Both the position numbers and the translations under genes were made by a program. Shown here piece after piece: positions 25,848-34,856 of a stretch of DNA of 64,000 nt. Numbering within the stretch: the stretch's first letter is position 1; every line of letters begins with the position of its first letter. Below the pieces are notes generated by a model. That model had not been told where the DNA came from, searched no databases, and saw only the letters and a list, made by a program, of their open reading frames with translations. This stretch comes from DATMFV01 sp035555975 (GTDB lineage Bacteria > Verrucomicrobiota > Verrucomicrobiia > Chthoniobacterales > Chthoniobacteraceae): NCBI GenBank assembly GCA_035555975.1, contig DATMFV010000134.1:8304-72303 (forward strand), in the 5' to 3' direction.

Positions 25848-27839
25848 TTACATTTCTTCAGGTTCTTCGGTGACAGGGGCGGCCATGGTACGGTAGCGAT
25901 AGATTTTCCGACGGATTTCGCCGTCGGAAACGTAATCTCCCCAGACTACATGCCGGGGTGTCAGTTCCCGCCGAAGCCGGATCAACGCGGCTTCCTCCTC
26001 GCGGAATCGCTCCAGATCTTCCGCGCCGGGAGCCTTTCTCAAGGCTTGATCAGCAGCCACCAGATCGCGCGTGGCCTCCATTTCCCGAAGCCCGTCGCGC
26101 AGGAACTCCACCCGCGACCGTGCTTCGGGATCATTCTCTCCGATGAGTTGCGCCGCTTCATCCAGCAAACGATGGGCGGGCTGCATGACCTCGGGCGTGA
26201 ACAGGATTGGCAACGCATGGCGGGAACCTCGCGGTGCGAAACTGGCAATCCGTTTTTGATCAATCAGTTCGCTGGCTTTTCCCTTGGAGAAGCCGAAAGC
26301 GTACTCCGCCGAAAGCGCCTGCCAGTAATCGAAATAAGCCTGAATTTTCCCGGCTCCCGCTCCAAAGGCGGAGGTGTACTCATCGATGATCTCTTCAAGT
26401 GAAAGATCGGGGCGGTTGATCATTCGGGCGACCAGATAATAGTTGAGCCCCTGAAGCGCCCAGTGGCCGATCACGCTATCCATATCCACTCCGGCCAGAC
26501 GGTTCTCACGCGCCATGGCTAAAAAGGAACTCTCCTCTTTCAACGGCAGGTAGGGAGTACCGGCTCCATAGTGCCACCAGTTCGGGCGAAGGTAGACTTC
26601 CACGGCGGCGTCGGCCCATTGTTTCCAGGTTTCAGCCTCTTCGTATCGGGAGACAATCCCGATGGCCAGCTTCGCATGAACCGTTCCTTTACGGGGAGGA
26701 TGGCGGTAGGCCGAGTAAGCATAGGTCGAAAGAATCACATCGGGGTTGATCCCGGCGAGCCGCGCATAAAGACGGTTCCAGAATTCCACATACCGCGCGG
26801 TCAGGTCGGCCTTGGCTCCCCAGATTGCTTCCTCGGATTGACCTTTCGGAAAATCCCACGCCTGGGTCTCCTTGCTAAGATCAAAACCGGCTCCATCATT
26901 CGGACAAACATTGTAATAAACAGGAGCGCCGACCGCCTCATACTCTGCGGCGATCCGTTCAATTACCGCCGGGTTGGAAAGCCGCAGCTTAACCAGGTTC
27001 GGTCCTCCATACGGCTGGCTGATACCGGCGGGCGGTTGTGCAAACCAGTCCGGGTGACGACTCCCGTATTTTTCCCACCATCCCATGAAAGCATGGCCAA
27101 ACCGGCTTTGGGTCCGGCTGCCCGCCTGGTGAGCCTCCTGCCAGTCAAAAGCTTCCTGTTCGACCCGTAGCAGCATTTTTGAGAGATTGCGGTCCCGGGC
27201 ATAGCCAAGGCCAACTCTCAACGTTCGCCTGGAAAGCGGAGGCTGATAGATAGTATCCTGTACCTGTACGTAGAGATGGCGATGCCGAGGAACGTAGGTC
27301 CCCAGCTCTCCGGGCCAAAGCCAACGAATGCCGAGTCCATCCTCAAGCACCCGGTTCAGTCCCCAGCGCGTCGGGATAGCCCTTGCCGCCTGGCGATTCT
27401 CCAGCATCGGCGCTGACTGGTCCCTCCCGACAAGGACCACCGTATTCCCATGCGCGACCAGCTGGTAGCCTTCTTCGGGAAGCCGGTCCCGGGAAAGACC
27501 AAGTTCCCCTGCCTTGGAGGTCGCGCCCACCCAGAAGCGGCTCCAGTCGGCCGGAAAGGCTCCTTCCTCACCTTCTTCGACCAGAGCGATCCTCGCCCCC
27601 GTGGAACGCTCGGCCAGTTGAAGAAAGTCCTCCACCACTTCCCTGATCACCGGGTCCGCTTGCTTTGGAAGGACGATCACGCTGACGGCTGCCCCATCCC
27701 GGATGAGGCAGACAGCATTGCTTTGAGCAGGCTCCCTGCACCCGCCCATCAGGATGGCAAGCGCCATCATCAACCAGCCTCCGGCTCGGAGCGGGGTCCC
27801 TTCCAGGCTCCAGAATTGAAACCAACCTTTAGTTACCAT
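25848..27839 (-). CDS. DUF4838 domain-containing lipoprotein
   Basis: A 663-residue protein. An N-terminal hydrophobic stretch ends in a lipobox (MMALAILMGGC), predicting a lipid-anchored exported protein. The domain order matches the other DUF4838 proteins: alpha-glucuronidase-like N-terminal domain (WVGATSKAGELGLSRDRLPE, VVLVGRDQSAPML), the DUF4838 region (GLGIRWLWPGELGTYVPRHR, AFMGWWEKYGSRHPDWFAQP, LSTYAYSAYRHPPRKGTVH, YLRPNWWHYGAGTPYLPLKE), and a helical C-terminus (LLDEAAQLIGENDPEARSRV). It is divergent from the three copies in the first cluster. The ATG at 27839 overlaps the preceding pseudopilin's end by 11 bp; an ATG at 27851 is also possible. The substrate is unknown. Confidence 0.85.
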   Translation of the reverse strand: MVTKGWFQFWSLEGTPLRAGGWLMMALAILMGGCREPAQSNAVCLIRDGAAVSVIVLPKQADPVIREVVEDFLQLAERSTGARIALVEEGEEGAFPADWSRFWVGATSKAGELGLSRDRLPEEGYQLVAHGNTVVLVGRDQSAPMLENRQAARAIPTRWGLNRVLEDGLGIRWLWPGELGTYVPRHRHLYVQVQDTIYQPPLSRRTLRVGLGYARDRNLSKMLLRVEQEAFDWQEAHQAGSRTQSRFGHAFMGWWEKYGSRHPDWFAQPPAGISQPYGGPNLVKLRLSNPAVIERIAAEYEAVGAPVYYNVCPNDGAGFDLSKETQAWDFPKGQSEEAIWGAKADLTARYVEFWNRLYARLAGINPDVILSTYAYSAYRHPPRKGTVHAKLAIGIVSRYEEAETWKQWADAAVEVYLRPNWWHYGAGTPYLPLKEESSFLAMARENRLAGVDMDSVIGHWALQGLNYYLVARMINRPDLSLEEIIDEYTSAFGAGAGKIQAYFDYWQALSAEYAFGFSKGKASELIDQKRIASFAPRGSRHALPILFTPEVMQPAHRLLDEAAQLIGENDPEARSRVEFLRDGLREMEATRDLVAADQALRKAPGAEDLERFREEEAALIRLRRELTPRHVVWGDYVSDGEIRRKIYRYRTMAAPVTEEPEEM

Positions 27840-28503
27840 GATATCGGGCATTCCATAAACGTTTATAAAACGGGTCGCCATTCGAGTCGCTGGTCCCTTT
27901 GATCGCCTCCTTGAAGGGGGCTGCATGGCCATCCGCATAGAGAAAATTGGGCGTTCCGTTGTGTCGCCGCGTCAACTGCGACATCTCCAGCAACTTTTTC
28001 GTCGAGTACGTATTGATATAGCCATAAGCATAGCCATCGGAGAGCAGACAGTATTGTCCCGGAAATTGGATCTCCGTCTGCCGGATCAGGGCGGCTTCCC
28101 CGAAGAGATCCCGCCGAAATTCGAAGTTGATGGCGTACGTTCGGCTGGAGGTCAGGTCCGTTTCCGCCGGGCAGATAAACACCGTCCGCCTGCGGGCGGC
28201 AGGCGGGAGCTTCGAAAGCTCGGTAAACGGGTCGGGAAGGTAGTCGCTCAAGCGCACTTCCCACCCCGTTTGCGGTCCTGCGGAGAGGTAGCCTTGATGA
28301 TCGTTGGCATACTGCTGGAAGGCCAACCCGAAGACCCGCAGTTTCGCCAGACAACCCGCGATGGAAGCCTGCTCGCGCACCTTGAAAGAGGCCGCAAAGC
28401 CTAAGACCAGCAACAGAGCCATCACGGTTCCCGCCAACAACAGTTCCGGCACGGTAAAAGCCAGGCATCTCTTTTCGGAGATTTTCCAAGGGAGAAAGTT
28501 CAT
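27829..28503 (-). CDS. solitary pseudopilin with H-X9-DG motif
   Basis: A 224-residue prepilin-like protein. The cleavage region CLAFTVPELLLAGTVMALLL keeps Phe +1 and Glu +5, but Ala replaces the usual Gly at -1. The soluble domain has LAKLRVFGLAFQQYANDHQG and CPAETDL, and near the end RRHNGTPNFLYADGHAAPF, an exact H-X9-DG signature of the pseudopilins that accompany sulfatases and glycosidases in Verrucomicrobiota and related phyla. The ATG at 28503 is chosen, with a leader of about 18 residues. It lies 56 bp downstream of the LacI gene and overlaps the DUF4838 lipoprotein gene by 11 bp, so all three are probably co-expressed. Its function beyond pilin-type export is unknown. Confidence 0.85.
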   Translation of the reverse strand: MNFLPWKISEKRCLAFTVPELLLAGTVMALLLVLGFAASFKVREQASIAGCLAKLRVFGLAFQQYANDHQGYLSAGPQTGWEVRLSDYLPDPFTELSKLPPAARRRTVFICPAETDLTSSRTYAINFEFRRDLFGEAALIRQTEIQFPGQYCLLSDGYAYGYINTYSTKKLLEMSQLTRRHNGTPNFLYADGHAAPFKEAIKGTSDSNGDPFYKRLWNARYHGN

Positions 28504-28559
28504 GACTGGAAACAAAACGGTCTACAAAGGGGGCCATACCCCGGATGGAGGAGCATCCT

Positions 28560-29741
28560 TTAGCCGGATGCGGCGGCATCCCTCGCTGCGGGCGTCGGAT
28601 CGCAGCCTTCCTCCGGGTCAAACGAATGGCCGGTCGACTCGCGCCAGACGATCCTGCACGGCAACAGGTGTTCTGCCTCTCTCTCATCGGAAGCCGGTGT
28701 TTTACCGAGGCGCTCTTTGAGCAGTTCAAAGGCCAGTTCGCACATTTCCGCCGTCGGATGTTCCGCGCTGGTGAGGGTGACGCTGCCTTGCGCAGCATAG
28801 GCGATATTGTCAAACCCGGTGACCATCAGTTGCCCCGGGACGGCGATTCCGTGGCGACTGCATACCGACAGGACGCCGATGGCAAAGTCGTCGTTGACAC
28901 AGATGAGCGCATCGGGAAGCCGCGACCAGTTGAGGAACGACTTCATTGCGATCACCCCAAGCTGAAACGGCTTGAAGGCGTTCCTCCGCTTCGGCGCAGT
29001 CAGGACCACCCCGGCCACTCCCTTGACCGGCCTCAACGGCGGTTCCTCCAGGCCGGTATGTTCCGCAGGGGGGTGGCCGGTCATTTCAAGAAAAGCTGCC
29101 TGATACCCAGCCAGCCGCTCGCGGGCCTGCCAGCCCGACAATCCATCGTGATAAGGCATCACCAACACCGGCCTCTGGCTGCCGTTTTCAAGGCACCATC
29201 GGGTGAAGGTAGCCATGGCCAGTCGCGCATCGTACCGTACCAGCGGCACGCCAGCCATCCCTCCCCGAATCTGGGTCCCGATCGCCACCATCGCGATCCC
29301 CTTCTGCTGCAAGGCTTCGATATGTTTCACCCCGAAGTCGTTCTGAACCGCCCCGACGATGATCAATCCCTGCGGACGCAGACCGGAAATCTGATCGACG
29401 ATCCGCTGGGCGCTCGAAGCCCACCAGTAGACGTCGATCACCTGAAAATCGAACCCGGCTTCGTTCGCCAGACGCCCGATATGATAAACCCGTTGCGAGG
29501 CCAGTTCGGAATATCCGCTGAAGTTGAGCAAAACAATCAGGTTCGTGCGGCCATTGCGCATGATCTGCGCCGCGCGGTCCGGCACATACCCGAGTTCGCG
29601 CGCCTTCTCCTGAATCTTCGATACGGTTTCCGGCGCCAGCCGGTTGCGCAATGGCGACTTTCCGTTCCCCACCACCAGCCCCACCGTCACCTGGCTGATC
29701 CCCAGGGCTTTGGCGATATCGGATTGGGTAACACGTTTCAT
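28560..29741 (-). CDS. LacI family transcriptional regulator
   Basis: A 393-residue LacI-type repressor. The N-terminal helix-turn-helix is QSDIAKALGISQVTVGLVVG, with the hinge near YVPDRAAQIMRNG. The effector domain follows (NLIVLLNFSGYSELASQRVY, GLRPQGLIIVGAVQNDFG, PDALICVNDDFAIGVLSVCS, VPGQLMVTGFDNIAYAAQGS, SAEHPTAEMCELAFELLKER). It heads the second glycan cluster. Two near-identical palindromes lie 69-101 bp upstream of its start codon and are good candidates for autoregulatory operators that also control the downstream genes. The C-terminal tail of about 25 residues (STGHSFDPEEGCDPTPAARD onwards) extends beyond the usual family end. Confidence 0.93.
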   Translation of the reverse strand: MKRVTQSDIAKALGISQVTVGLVVGNGKSPLRNRLAPETVSKIQEKARELGYVPDRAAQIMRNGRTNLIVLLNFSGYSELASQRVYHIGRLANEAGFDFQVIDVYWWASSAQRIVDQISGLRPQGLIIVGAVQNDFGVKHIEALQQKGIAMVAIGTQIRGGMAGVPLVRYDARLAMATFTRWCLENGSQRPVLVMPYHDGLSGWQARERLAGYQAAFLEMTGHPPAEHTGLEEPPLRPVKGVAGVVLTAPKRRNAFKPFQLGVIAMKSFLNWSRLPDALICVNDDFAIGVLSVCSRHGIAVPGQLMVTGFDNIAYAAQGSVTLTSAEHPTAEMCELAFELLKERLGKTPASDEREAEHLLPCRIVWRESTGHSFDPEEGCDPTPAARDAAASG

Positions 29742-29809
29742 GGAGGGTCAATTCAATGGATGAACTGATGGCGAGTAAAACACCCGTTTTTGGCTGAGTC
29801 AAATACTAT

Positions 29810-29842
29810 TTCTACGTAGAACTGAAATATTTTTACGTAGAA
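29810..29842. promoter_or_regulatory. paired palindromic operators for the LacI regulator
   Basis: TTCTACGTAGAA at 29810-29821 is a perfect 12-bp palindrome with the central CG typical of LacI-family operators. TTTTACGTAGAA at 29831-29842 is the same site with one substitution. Their centres are 21 bp apart, two helical turns, so two dimers would bind on the same DNA face. They lie upstream of the LacI gene at 28560-29741. Confidence 0.7.
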
Positions 29843-29881
29843 CGTGGCGAATCCGGAATTTTGCAGGTCACACCCCCCGGA

Positions 29882-29930
29882 CAAAAAAAACACAGGCACC
29901 GCCGTCTTTTTACGGGGTGCCTGCGTTTTT
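29882..29930. terminator. bidirectional intrinsic terminator after the pdh operon
   Basis: CAGGCACC at 29893-29900 pairs with GGTGCCTG at 29916-29923. On the minus strand the stem is followed by a run of eight T residues (positions 29890-29883), giving a strong terminator for the lpd end of the pyruvate dehydrogenase operon. On the plus strand a run of six T residues follows, so it may also stop transcription coming from the left. Confidence 0.8.
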
Positions 29931-29953
29931 TGGCAGAAAAATTCAGCCCTGAA

Positions 29954-31333
29954 TCAAATATGGACCGCCTTGCCGAAGGCGCTTTCGGTCGCTTCGAAGA
30001 CCGCTTCGCTCAAGGTCGGGTGGGCGTGGATCGTGGCGACGATCTCTTCCCAGGTCGCTTCGAGCGTGATCGCCAGCCCCAGTTCCGCGATCAGTTCGGT
30101 CGCTTCCGGGCCGATGATATGCGCGCCGAGAATCTCCCCGTCGGGCTCGCCGATCAGGATCTTGACGAACCCTTCGATGTCGCCGATGGCGCGCGCCTTG
30201 CCGCTCGCGGCGAACGGGAACTTGCCGACCTTGTACTTGAGTCCCTTTGCCTTGGCGGCTTCCTCGGTCAGCCCGACGCTTGCCACCTGCGGCTGGCAGT
30301 AGGTACAGCCGGGGAAGGTGGTCACCTTTTTGGGCTGGTGGTCGGTAAACATCCCTTCGACCGCCTCGGTCGCTTCGTAGCTGGCGACGTGCGCGAGCCA
30401 GGGCGGCCCGATGATGTCGCCGACGGCGAAGACGCCCGGGACACTCGTTTCGTAACGGTCGCTGGTCTTGAGGTAGCCGCGCTCGGTCAGTTCGAACTTG
30501 AGCGAGCCGGTCGGCAGGAGCGGCTGGACGCCGATCGCCACCAGCGCGATGTCGGCTTCGAGCACTTCGTTCTTTTTCCCTTCGACGGTGATCCGGACGC
30601 CGCTTTCGGTCGTCTCGGCCTTGGTCACCTTCGTCCCCGCCAGCGGGCGGATTTTCTGCTTGGCGAAAGCTTTTTCGATCGTCTGCGAAACTTCCTTGTC
30701 TTCGACCGGAAGCAGGTTCGGGAGCATTTCGACGATCGTCACCTTGGTGCCGAACGCGTTGTAGAAGTAGCCGAACTCCATCCCGATCGCCCCTGCGCCG
30801 ATGATGATCATCGACTTCGGCTGCTCGGGGAGGATCATCGCCTCCTTGCTGCTGATCACCGTCTTGCCATTGAAGTCAAAGCCGGGCATCGGGCGCGAGA
30901 CACACCCGGTCGCAACGAGGATCTTGTCCGCCGTATGGGTTTCGCTCTTGCCATCCTTCGAACGGGCGACGACCGTGCCGGCCTTTTCGATGTCGGCCTC
31001 GGCCACGATGTAGTCGACCTTGTTTTTCTTGAAAAGGAACTCGATCCCCATGGCGTTCTTGTCGGAAACGTCGCGGGAACGCTGGATCACCTTGCTCCAG
31101 TCAAAGCTCAGGTTGTCGAACTTGAAGCCGAACTCCGCCGCCTTTTTGTCCATCAACTGGAAAAGCTCGGCGTTGCGCAGGAGCGACTTGGTCGGGATGC
31201 ACCCCCAGTTCAGGCAGGTGCCGCCGGCGCGCTCTTTTTCGATACACGCCACTTTCTTTCCAAGTTGCGCCGCGCGGATCGCGCCCACGTAGCCCGCAGG
31301 GCCACCGCCGATAACAATAAGGTCGTAGTGCAT
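29954..31333 (-). CDS. lpdA: dihydrolipoyl dehydrogenase (E3)
   Basis: A 459-residue flavoprotein disulfide reductase that reoxidises the dihydrolipoyl groups of E2 with NAD+. It has the FAD-binding start YDLIVIGGGPAGYVGAIRAA, the redox disulfide GGTCLNWGCIPTKSLL, the NAD-binding SMIIIGAGAIGMEFGYFYNA, the second FAD motif GVFAVGDIIGPPWLAHVASY, and the C-terminal dimer motif with His-Glu equivalent (IHAHPTLSEAVFEATESAFG). Length is normal. It is the last gene of the pdhA-pdhB-pdhC-lpd operon, 35 bp after E2, and ends just before a strong terminator. The start at ATG 31333 gives the conserved N-terminus directly. Confidence 0.97.
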   Translation of the reverse strand: MHYDLIVIGGGPAGYVGAIRAAQLGKKVACIEKERAGGTCLNWGCIPTKSLLRNAELFQLMDKKAAEFGFKFDNLSFDWSKVIQRSRDVSDKNAMGIEFLFKKNKVDYIVAEADIEKAGTVVARSKDGKSETHTADKILVATGCVSRPMPGFDFNGKTVISSKEAMILPEQPKSMIIIGAGAIGMEFGYFYNAFGTKVTIVEMLPNLLPVEDKEVSQTIEKAFAKQKIRPLAGTKVTKAETTESGVRITVEGKKNEVLEADIALVAIGVQPLLPTGSLKFELTERGYLKTSDRYETSVPGVFAVGDIIGPPWLAHVASYEATEAVEGMFTDHQPKKVTTFPGCTYCQPQVASVGLTEEAAKAKGLKYKVGKFPFAASGKARAIGDIEGFVKILIGEPDGEILGAHIIGPEATELIAELGLAITLEATWEEIVATIHAHPTLSEAVFEATESAFGKAVHI

Positions 31334-31368
31334 AAAGGGAGTAAAAAAGGGAGAGGTTTTGCCGTCGG

Positions 31369-32658
31369 TTAAAAAAGGAGTGTCGTCGGCTTTTCGATCA
31401 ACTGGCGCAGTTCCTTCAAGTATTCCGCGCCGATCGCGCCGTCGACCACGCGGTGGTCGCAGCTCAAGCCGAGCGCCATCCGCTGCCCGGCGACCACTTC
31501 GCCCGCGGCGTTGACGACCGGCTTTTTGACAATCGCCCCGACCGCGAGAATGGCGGCCTGCGGCGGGTTGATGATGGCGGAAAAGCTTTCGACCCCGTAG
31601 CTCCCGAGGTTGGAAACGGTAAAGGTGCCGTTCTGGTATTCCTCCGGCTTGAGCTTCTTGCTCCGCGCCCGGGTGGCGAGATCCTTGACCGCGGCGCTGA
31701 TTTCGCGCAGCGATTTCTTTTCGGCGTTGCGAAGCACGGGGGTCACCAGCCCGTCGTCCACGGCCACGGCCACGGCGAGGTTGATCGCCCCATACTCGAT
31801 GATGGCGTCCCCGGCCCAGGCGGCGTTGACCTTCGGCACCCGCGTGAGCGCCACGACGCATGCCTTGAGCACGAAATCGTTGACGGTGGCCTTGCCCTGC
31901 CCGGCGGCTTCGGCGGCGGCGTTGATCTCGGCGCGCAGCTTCATCAGCGGCCCGGCGTCGACTTCGATGTTGAGGTAGAAATGCGGCAGGGTCGTCTTGC
32001 TCAACAGCAGGCGGTCGGCAATCACCCGGCGCATGCCTGAAAGCGGAACCCGTTCATCGCCGGGGCCTGCGGGTGCGGCGGGGGCCGCCGTCGGCGGAGG
32101 CATCGAGCCGGGTACGGCCTGGAGCGTGGCGCTCGGCTGGGAGGCGAGCACATCTTCCCGGACGACCCGTCCCCCCGGGCCGGTGCCGACGATGCGGCTC
32201 AGGTCGACCCCGCGCGCGGCGGCGATCTTCCTCGCCAGCGGCGAAGCCTTCACCCGGCGTCCGTCCGCGACGGGGGCGGCCGGTGCGGCGGCGGTTTCCG
32301 GTTCGGGCCGGGCTCCCGACTGCGCCGCGTTGGCCCCGGTCGGGGTGCGGGTGTCGGGTTTGGCCTTCCCGGCTGCGGGAGCGGGGGCGGGGGCGGCGGT
32401 CGCTTCCTCCAGCGTCTCGCCCTCTTCGAGCAGGAGGCCGATCTTCTGCCCCACGGCGGCTTTTTCGCCGTCGTTGATGTGGATTGCCCCGAGCACCCCG
32501 TCGTCAAAGGCTTCCATCTCCATCGTCGCCTTGTCGGTTTCCACCTCCGCAAGAATATCCCCCGCGACGACCTTGTCGCCCACCTTCTTGCACCAGCGCA
32601 ACAGCGTGCCCTGGGTCATGGTGTCACTTAGTTTCGGCATTTCAATAGGGATGGACAT
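31369..32658 (-). CDS. pdhC: pyruvate dehydrogenase E2, dihydrolipoamide acetyltransferase
   Basis: A 429-residue E2 subunit. It has a single N-terminal lipoyl domain (about residues 1-80) with the lipoylated lysine in EVETDKATMEMEAF, an Ala/Pro-rich linker, a peripheral subunit-binding domain (VKASPLARKIAAARGVDLSR, IVGTGPGGRVVREDVLA), and a catalytic acyltransferase domain (YLNIEVDAGPLMKLRAEINA) ending in the active-site DHRVVDGAIGAEYL. It transfers acetyl groups to coenzyme A in the core of the complex. It lies between the E1 beta and E3 genes on the minus strand with short spacers, consistent with one transcript. Confidence 0.97.
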   Translation of the reverse strand: MSIPIEMPKLSDTMTQGTLLRWCKKVGDKVVAGDILAEVETDKATMEMEAFDDGVLGAIHINDGEKAAVGQKIGLLLEEGETLEEATAAPAPAPAAGKAKPDTRTPTGANAAQSGARPEPETAAAPAAPVADGRRVKASPLARKIAAARGVDLSRIVGTGPGGRVVREDVLASQPSATLQAVPGSMPPPTAAPAAPAGPGDERVPLSGMRRVIADRLLLSKTTLPHFYLNIEVDAGPLMKLRAEINAAAEAAGQGKATVNDFVLKACVVALTRVPKVNAAWAGDAIIEYGAINLAVAVAVDDGLVTPVLRNAEKKSLREISAAVKDLATRARSKKLKPEEYQNGTFTVSNLGSYGVESFSAIINPPQAAILAVGAIVKKPVVNAAGEVVAGQRMALGLSCDHRVVDGAIGAEYLKELRQLIEKPTTLLF

Positions 32659-32757
32659 AGAAAAAAGATGAAGCTGGTTTACAAATGGGAAGGTCCGCCA
32701 CCGGGGACGGCCCTTCCTTCAATCAAAAAATACCCGGGGGGAGTTTAAGACGCGATT

Positions 32758-33732
32758 TCAGCAGATGGAAAGAACCTTCTGAACCACCTTCTGCGGCGTC
32801 GGCAACTGGATCTTTTCCAGAGGCGGGCTGTAGATGGCGGGGGCGTCGAGCGAGGAGAGGCGCTGGACCGGGGCGTCGAGATCGTCAAACGCCTTTTCTC
32901 CCAGCAGCGCGGCGATCTGCGAGGCGATGCCGCAGAACGGCTTGTTCTCTTCGACCACCACGGCGCGGTGCGTCTTGCGGACCGACTGGAGGATGGTCTC
33001 CTCATCAAGCGGACGGATTGAGCGAAGATCGACCACCTCGGCCTTGATGTTGTGCTCCTCTTCGAGGTGTTCGGCGGCCTGGAGGCAGGTGATCACGGCG
33101 CGCCCGTGGGCGATCAGCGTCACGTCGCTCCCGGCCCGCTTGACGTCGGCGGAGCCGAGCGGAATGAGGTACTCCTCCTCCGGCACTTCCCACTGTTCGC
33201 CGTAGAGAAGGGTGTTTTCCATGAACATCACCGGGTCGTTGTCGCGGATGGCGCTCTTGAGCAGCCCCTTGGCGTCGTACGCGGTGGCGGGGCAGACGAC
33301 CTTGAGACCGGGGACGTTGGCGAGGAAGTTTTCCGGCGTGTGCGAGTGGGTCGCGCCGACGTTGGTCCCGCCGTTGGCCGGGCCGCGGATGACGATCGGG
33401 CAGTTGATCAACCCGCCCGACATGTAACGGATGCACCCGGCATTGTTGACGATCTGGTCAAACGCGACGTAGGCGAAACTCCAGAACATCAGTTCGATCA
33501 CCGGGCGCACGCCGAGCATTGAAGCGCCGATCCCCATGCCGATGAACCCGGCTTCGGAGATCGGGGTGTCGACCACGCGGCGATCCCCGAAACGCGCCCA
33601 GAGCCCTTCGGTCACTTTATAAGCCCCGTTGTACTCGGCGACCTCCTCTCCCATGACGACGACATTGTCGTCGCGGGTGAGTTCTTCGGCCAGGGCATCG
33701 TTCAACGCTTTGCGGTAGGTAATCAGTGGCAT
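32758..33732 (-). CDS. pdhB: pyruvate dehydrogenase E1 component, beta subunit
   Basis: A 324-residue transketolase-type subunit. Typical motifs are ITYRKALNDALAEELTRDDN at the start, VVVMGEEVAEYNGAYKVTEG, FGDRRVVDTPISEAGFIGMG, IELMFWSFAYVAFDQIVNNA, and GATHSHTPENFLANVPGLKV. The C-terminal half includes VVDLRSIRPLDEETILQSVR. With the alpha subunit it decarboxylates pyruvate using thiamine diphosphate and acetylates the lipoyl domain of E2. The gene follows pdhA by 50 bp and precedes pdhC by 99 bp. Its length and sequence are fully typical. Confidence 0.97.
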   Translation of the reverse strand: MPLITYRKALNDALAEELTRDDNVVVMGEEVAEYNGAYKVTEGLWARFGDRRVVDTPISEAGFIGMGIGASMLGVRPVIELMFWSFAYVAFDQIVNNAGCIRYMSGGLINCPIVIRGPANGGTNVGATHSHTPENFLANVPGLKVVCPATAYDAKGLLKSAIRDNDPVMFMENTLLYGEQWEVPEEEYLIPLGSADVKRAGSDVTLIAHGRAVITCLQAAEHLEEEHNIKAEVVDLRSIRPLDEETILQSVRKTHRAVVVEENKPFCGIASQIAALLGEKAFDDLDAPVQRLSSLDAPAIYSPPLEKIQLPTPQKVVQKVLSIC

Positions 33733-33782
33733 GGTGTTCCCGATTTAGGAAAATTTTTCAGGTTAAAAAGGGGGGAACCCGG

Positions 33783-34856
33783 TCAATCGTTAAAGAAATG
33801 GCGACCCCGGCGGCCGCTTTCGGTCTGGTGGTCGACTTCGTAGTAAACATCGCTGAAGATTTCCGCCTCGCTCGGGAAGGGGCTTTCCTGCGCGAACTGC
33901 GCGGAGTGGTCGGCTTCCGCCTTTGCCTCCTTATCGAACCGCGTGGCCTCCTCTTCGGTCAGCACCCCTTCGGCGATCAGGTGGCGGCTCCAGATCAGGA
34001 GCGGGTCGTGTTCGGTCTTGTAACGTTCGATCTCCTCGGGCGTCCGGTATTTTTTCGCGTTCGCGTCGGCGACCGAATGGCCGTAATACCGGTAGGTCTG
34101 GATCTCCAATACCGTCGGGAGGCTTTCCTGGTGGGCGCGGTCGATGGCGATCTGCGTCTTGGCGCGGATTTCGTAGAGATCCTCCCCATCCACCTCGTCC
34201 CACGCGATGTTGTACCCTTCGGCGCGCGCGGCGAGCGATTCCTTGAAGGAGGAGGAGCGGCTCAGGCTCGTCCCCATCGAGTAACCGTTGTTTTCAATGA
34301 TGTAAATGACCGGCAACTGCTGAAGCGCCGCGAGGTTGAGCGACTCGTGGTAGACCCCCTGGTTGACCGCCCCATCCCCGAGGTAGCAGAGGGCGCTCCC
34401 CTTGAGTCCCTTGTACTTGAGGCCGTAAGCCAGCCCGAGGCCGAGCGGCGTCTGCCCGGCGACAATCCCGTGCCCGCCCCAGTAATTGCGCGACGGGGCG
34501 AAAAAGTGCATCGACCCCCCCTTCCCCTTGGAGCAGCCGGTCGCCTTGCCGAAAAGCTCCGCCATGCATTCCTCCATCGACATCCCGACCGCGAGCGCGT
34601 GCCCGTGGTCGCGGTAGGCGGTGATGATGTGGTCGTTGGGCCCGGTGAGCGAGATGGTGCCGACGGCGACTGCCTCCTGCCCGGTGTAAAGGTGGAGGAA
34701 CCCCCCCATCTTGCCGAGATTGTACGCCTTGAGGGCCACCTGCTCGAACCGGCGAATCCGGTACATCTCCTTCAAGAAATGGATCTTTTGTTCCGCGCTC
34801 AGGCTCCGGTTGATTTCGGCATCGGCATAAGAGGAAGTTTGCATGAGAGTATCCAT
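33783..34856 (-). CDS. pdhA: pyruvate dehydrogenase E1 component, alpha subunit
   Basis: A 357-residue E1 alpha subunit. The sequence has MYRIRRFEQVALKAYNLGKM, GGFLHLYTGQEAVAVGTISL, GHALAVGMSMEECMAELFGK and GCSKGKGGSMHFFAPSRNYW. The thiamine-diphosphate-binding motif runs from GDGAVNQGVYHESLNLAALQ to IIENNGYSMG. The regulatory-loop region YYGHSVADANAKKYRTPEEI is present. It is the first gene of the pdh operon. The 349-bp region upstream is gene-free and probably holds the promoter. The ATG at 34856 gives a slightly longer N-terminus; the ATG at 34844 is an alternative. Confidence 0.97.
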   Translation of the reverse strand: MDTLMQTSSYADAEINRSLSAEQKIHFLKEMYRIRRFEQVALKAYNLGKMGGFLHLYTGQEAVAVGTISLTGPNDHIITAYRDHGHALAVGMSMEECMAELFGKATGCSKGKGGSMHFFAPSRNYWGGHGIVAGQTPLGLGLAYGLKYKGLKGSALCYLGDGAVNQGVYHESLNLAALQQLPVIYIIENNGYSMGTSLSRSSSFKESLAARAEGYNIAWDEVDGEDLYEIRAKTQIAIDRAHQESLPTVLEIQTYRYYGHSVADANAKKYRTPEEIERYKTEHDPLLIWSRHLIAEGVLTEEEATRFDKEAKAEADHSAQFAQESPFPSEAEIFSDVYYEVDHQTESGRRGRHFFND

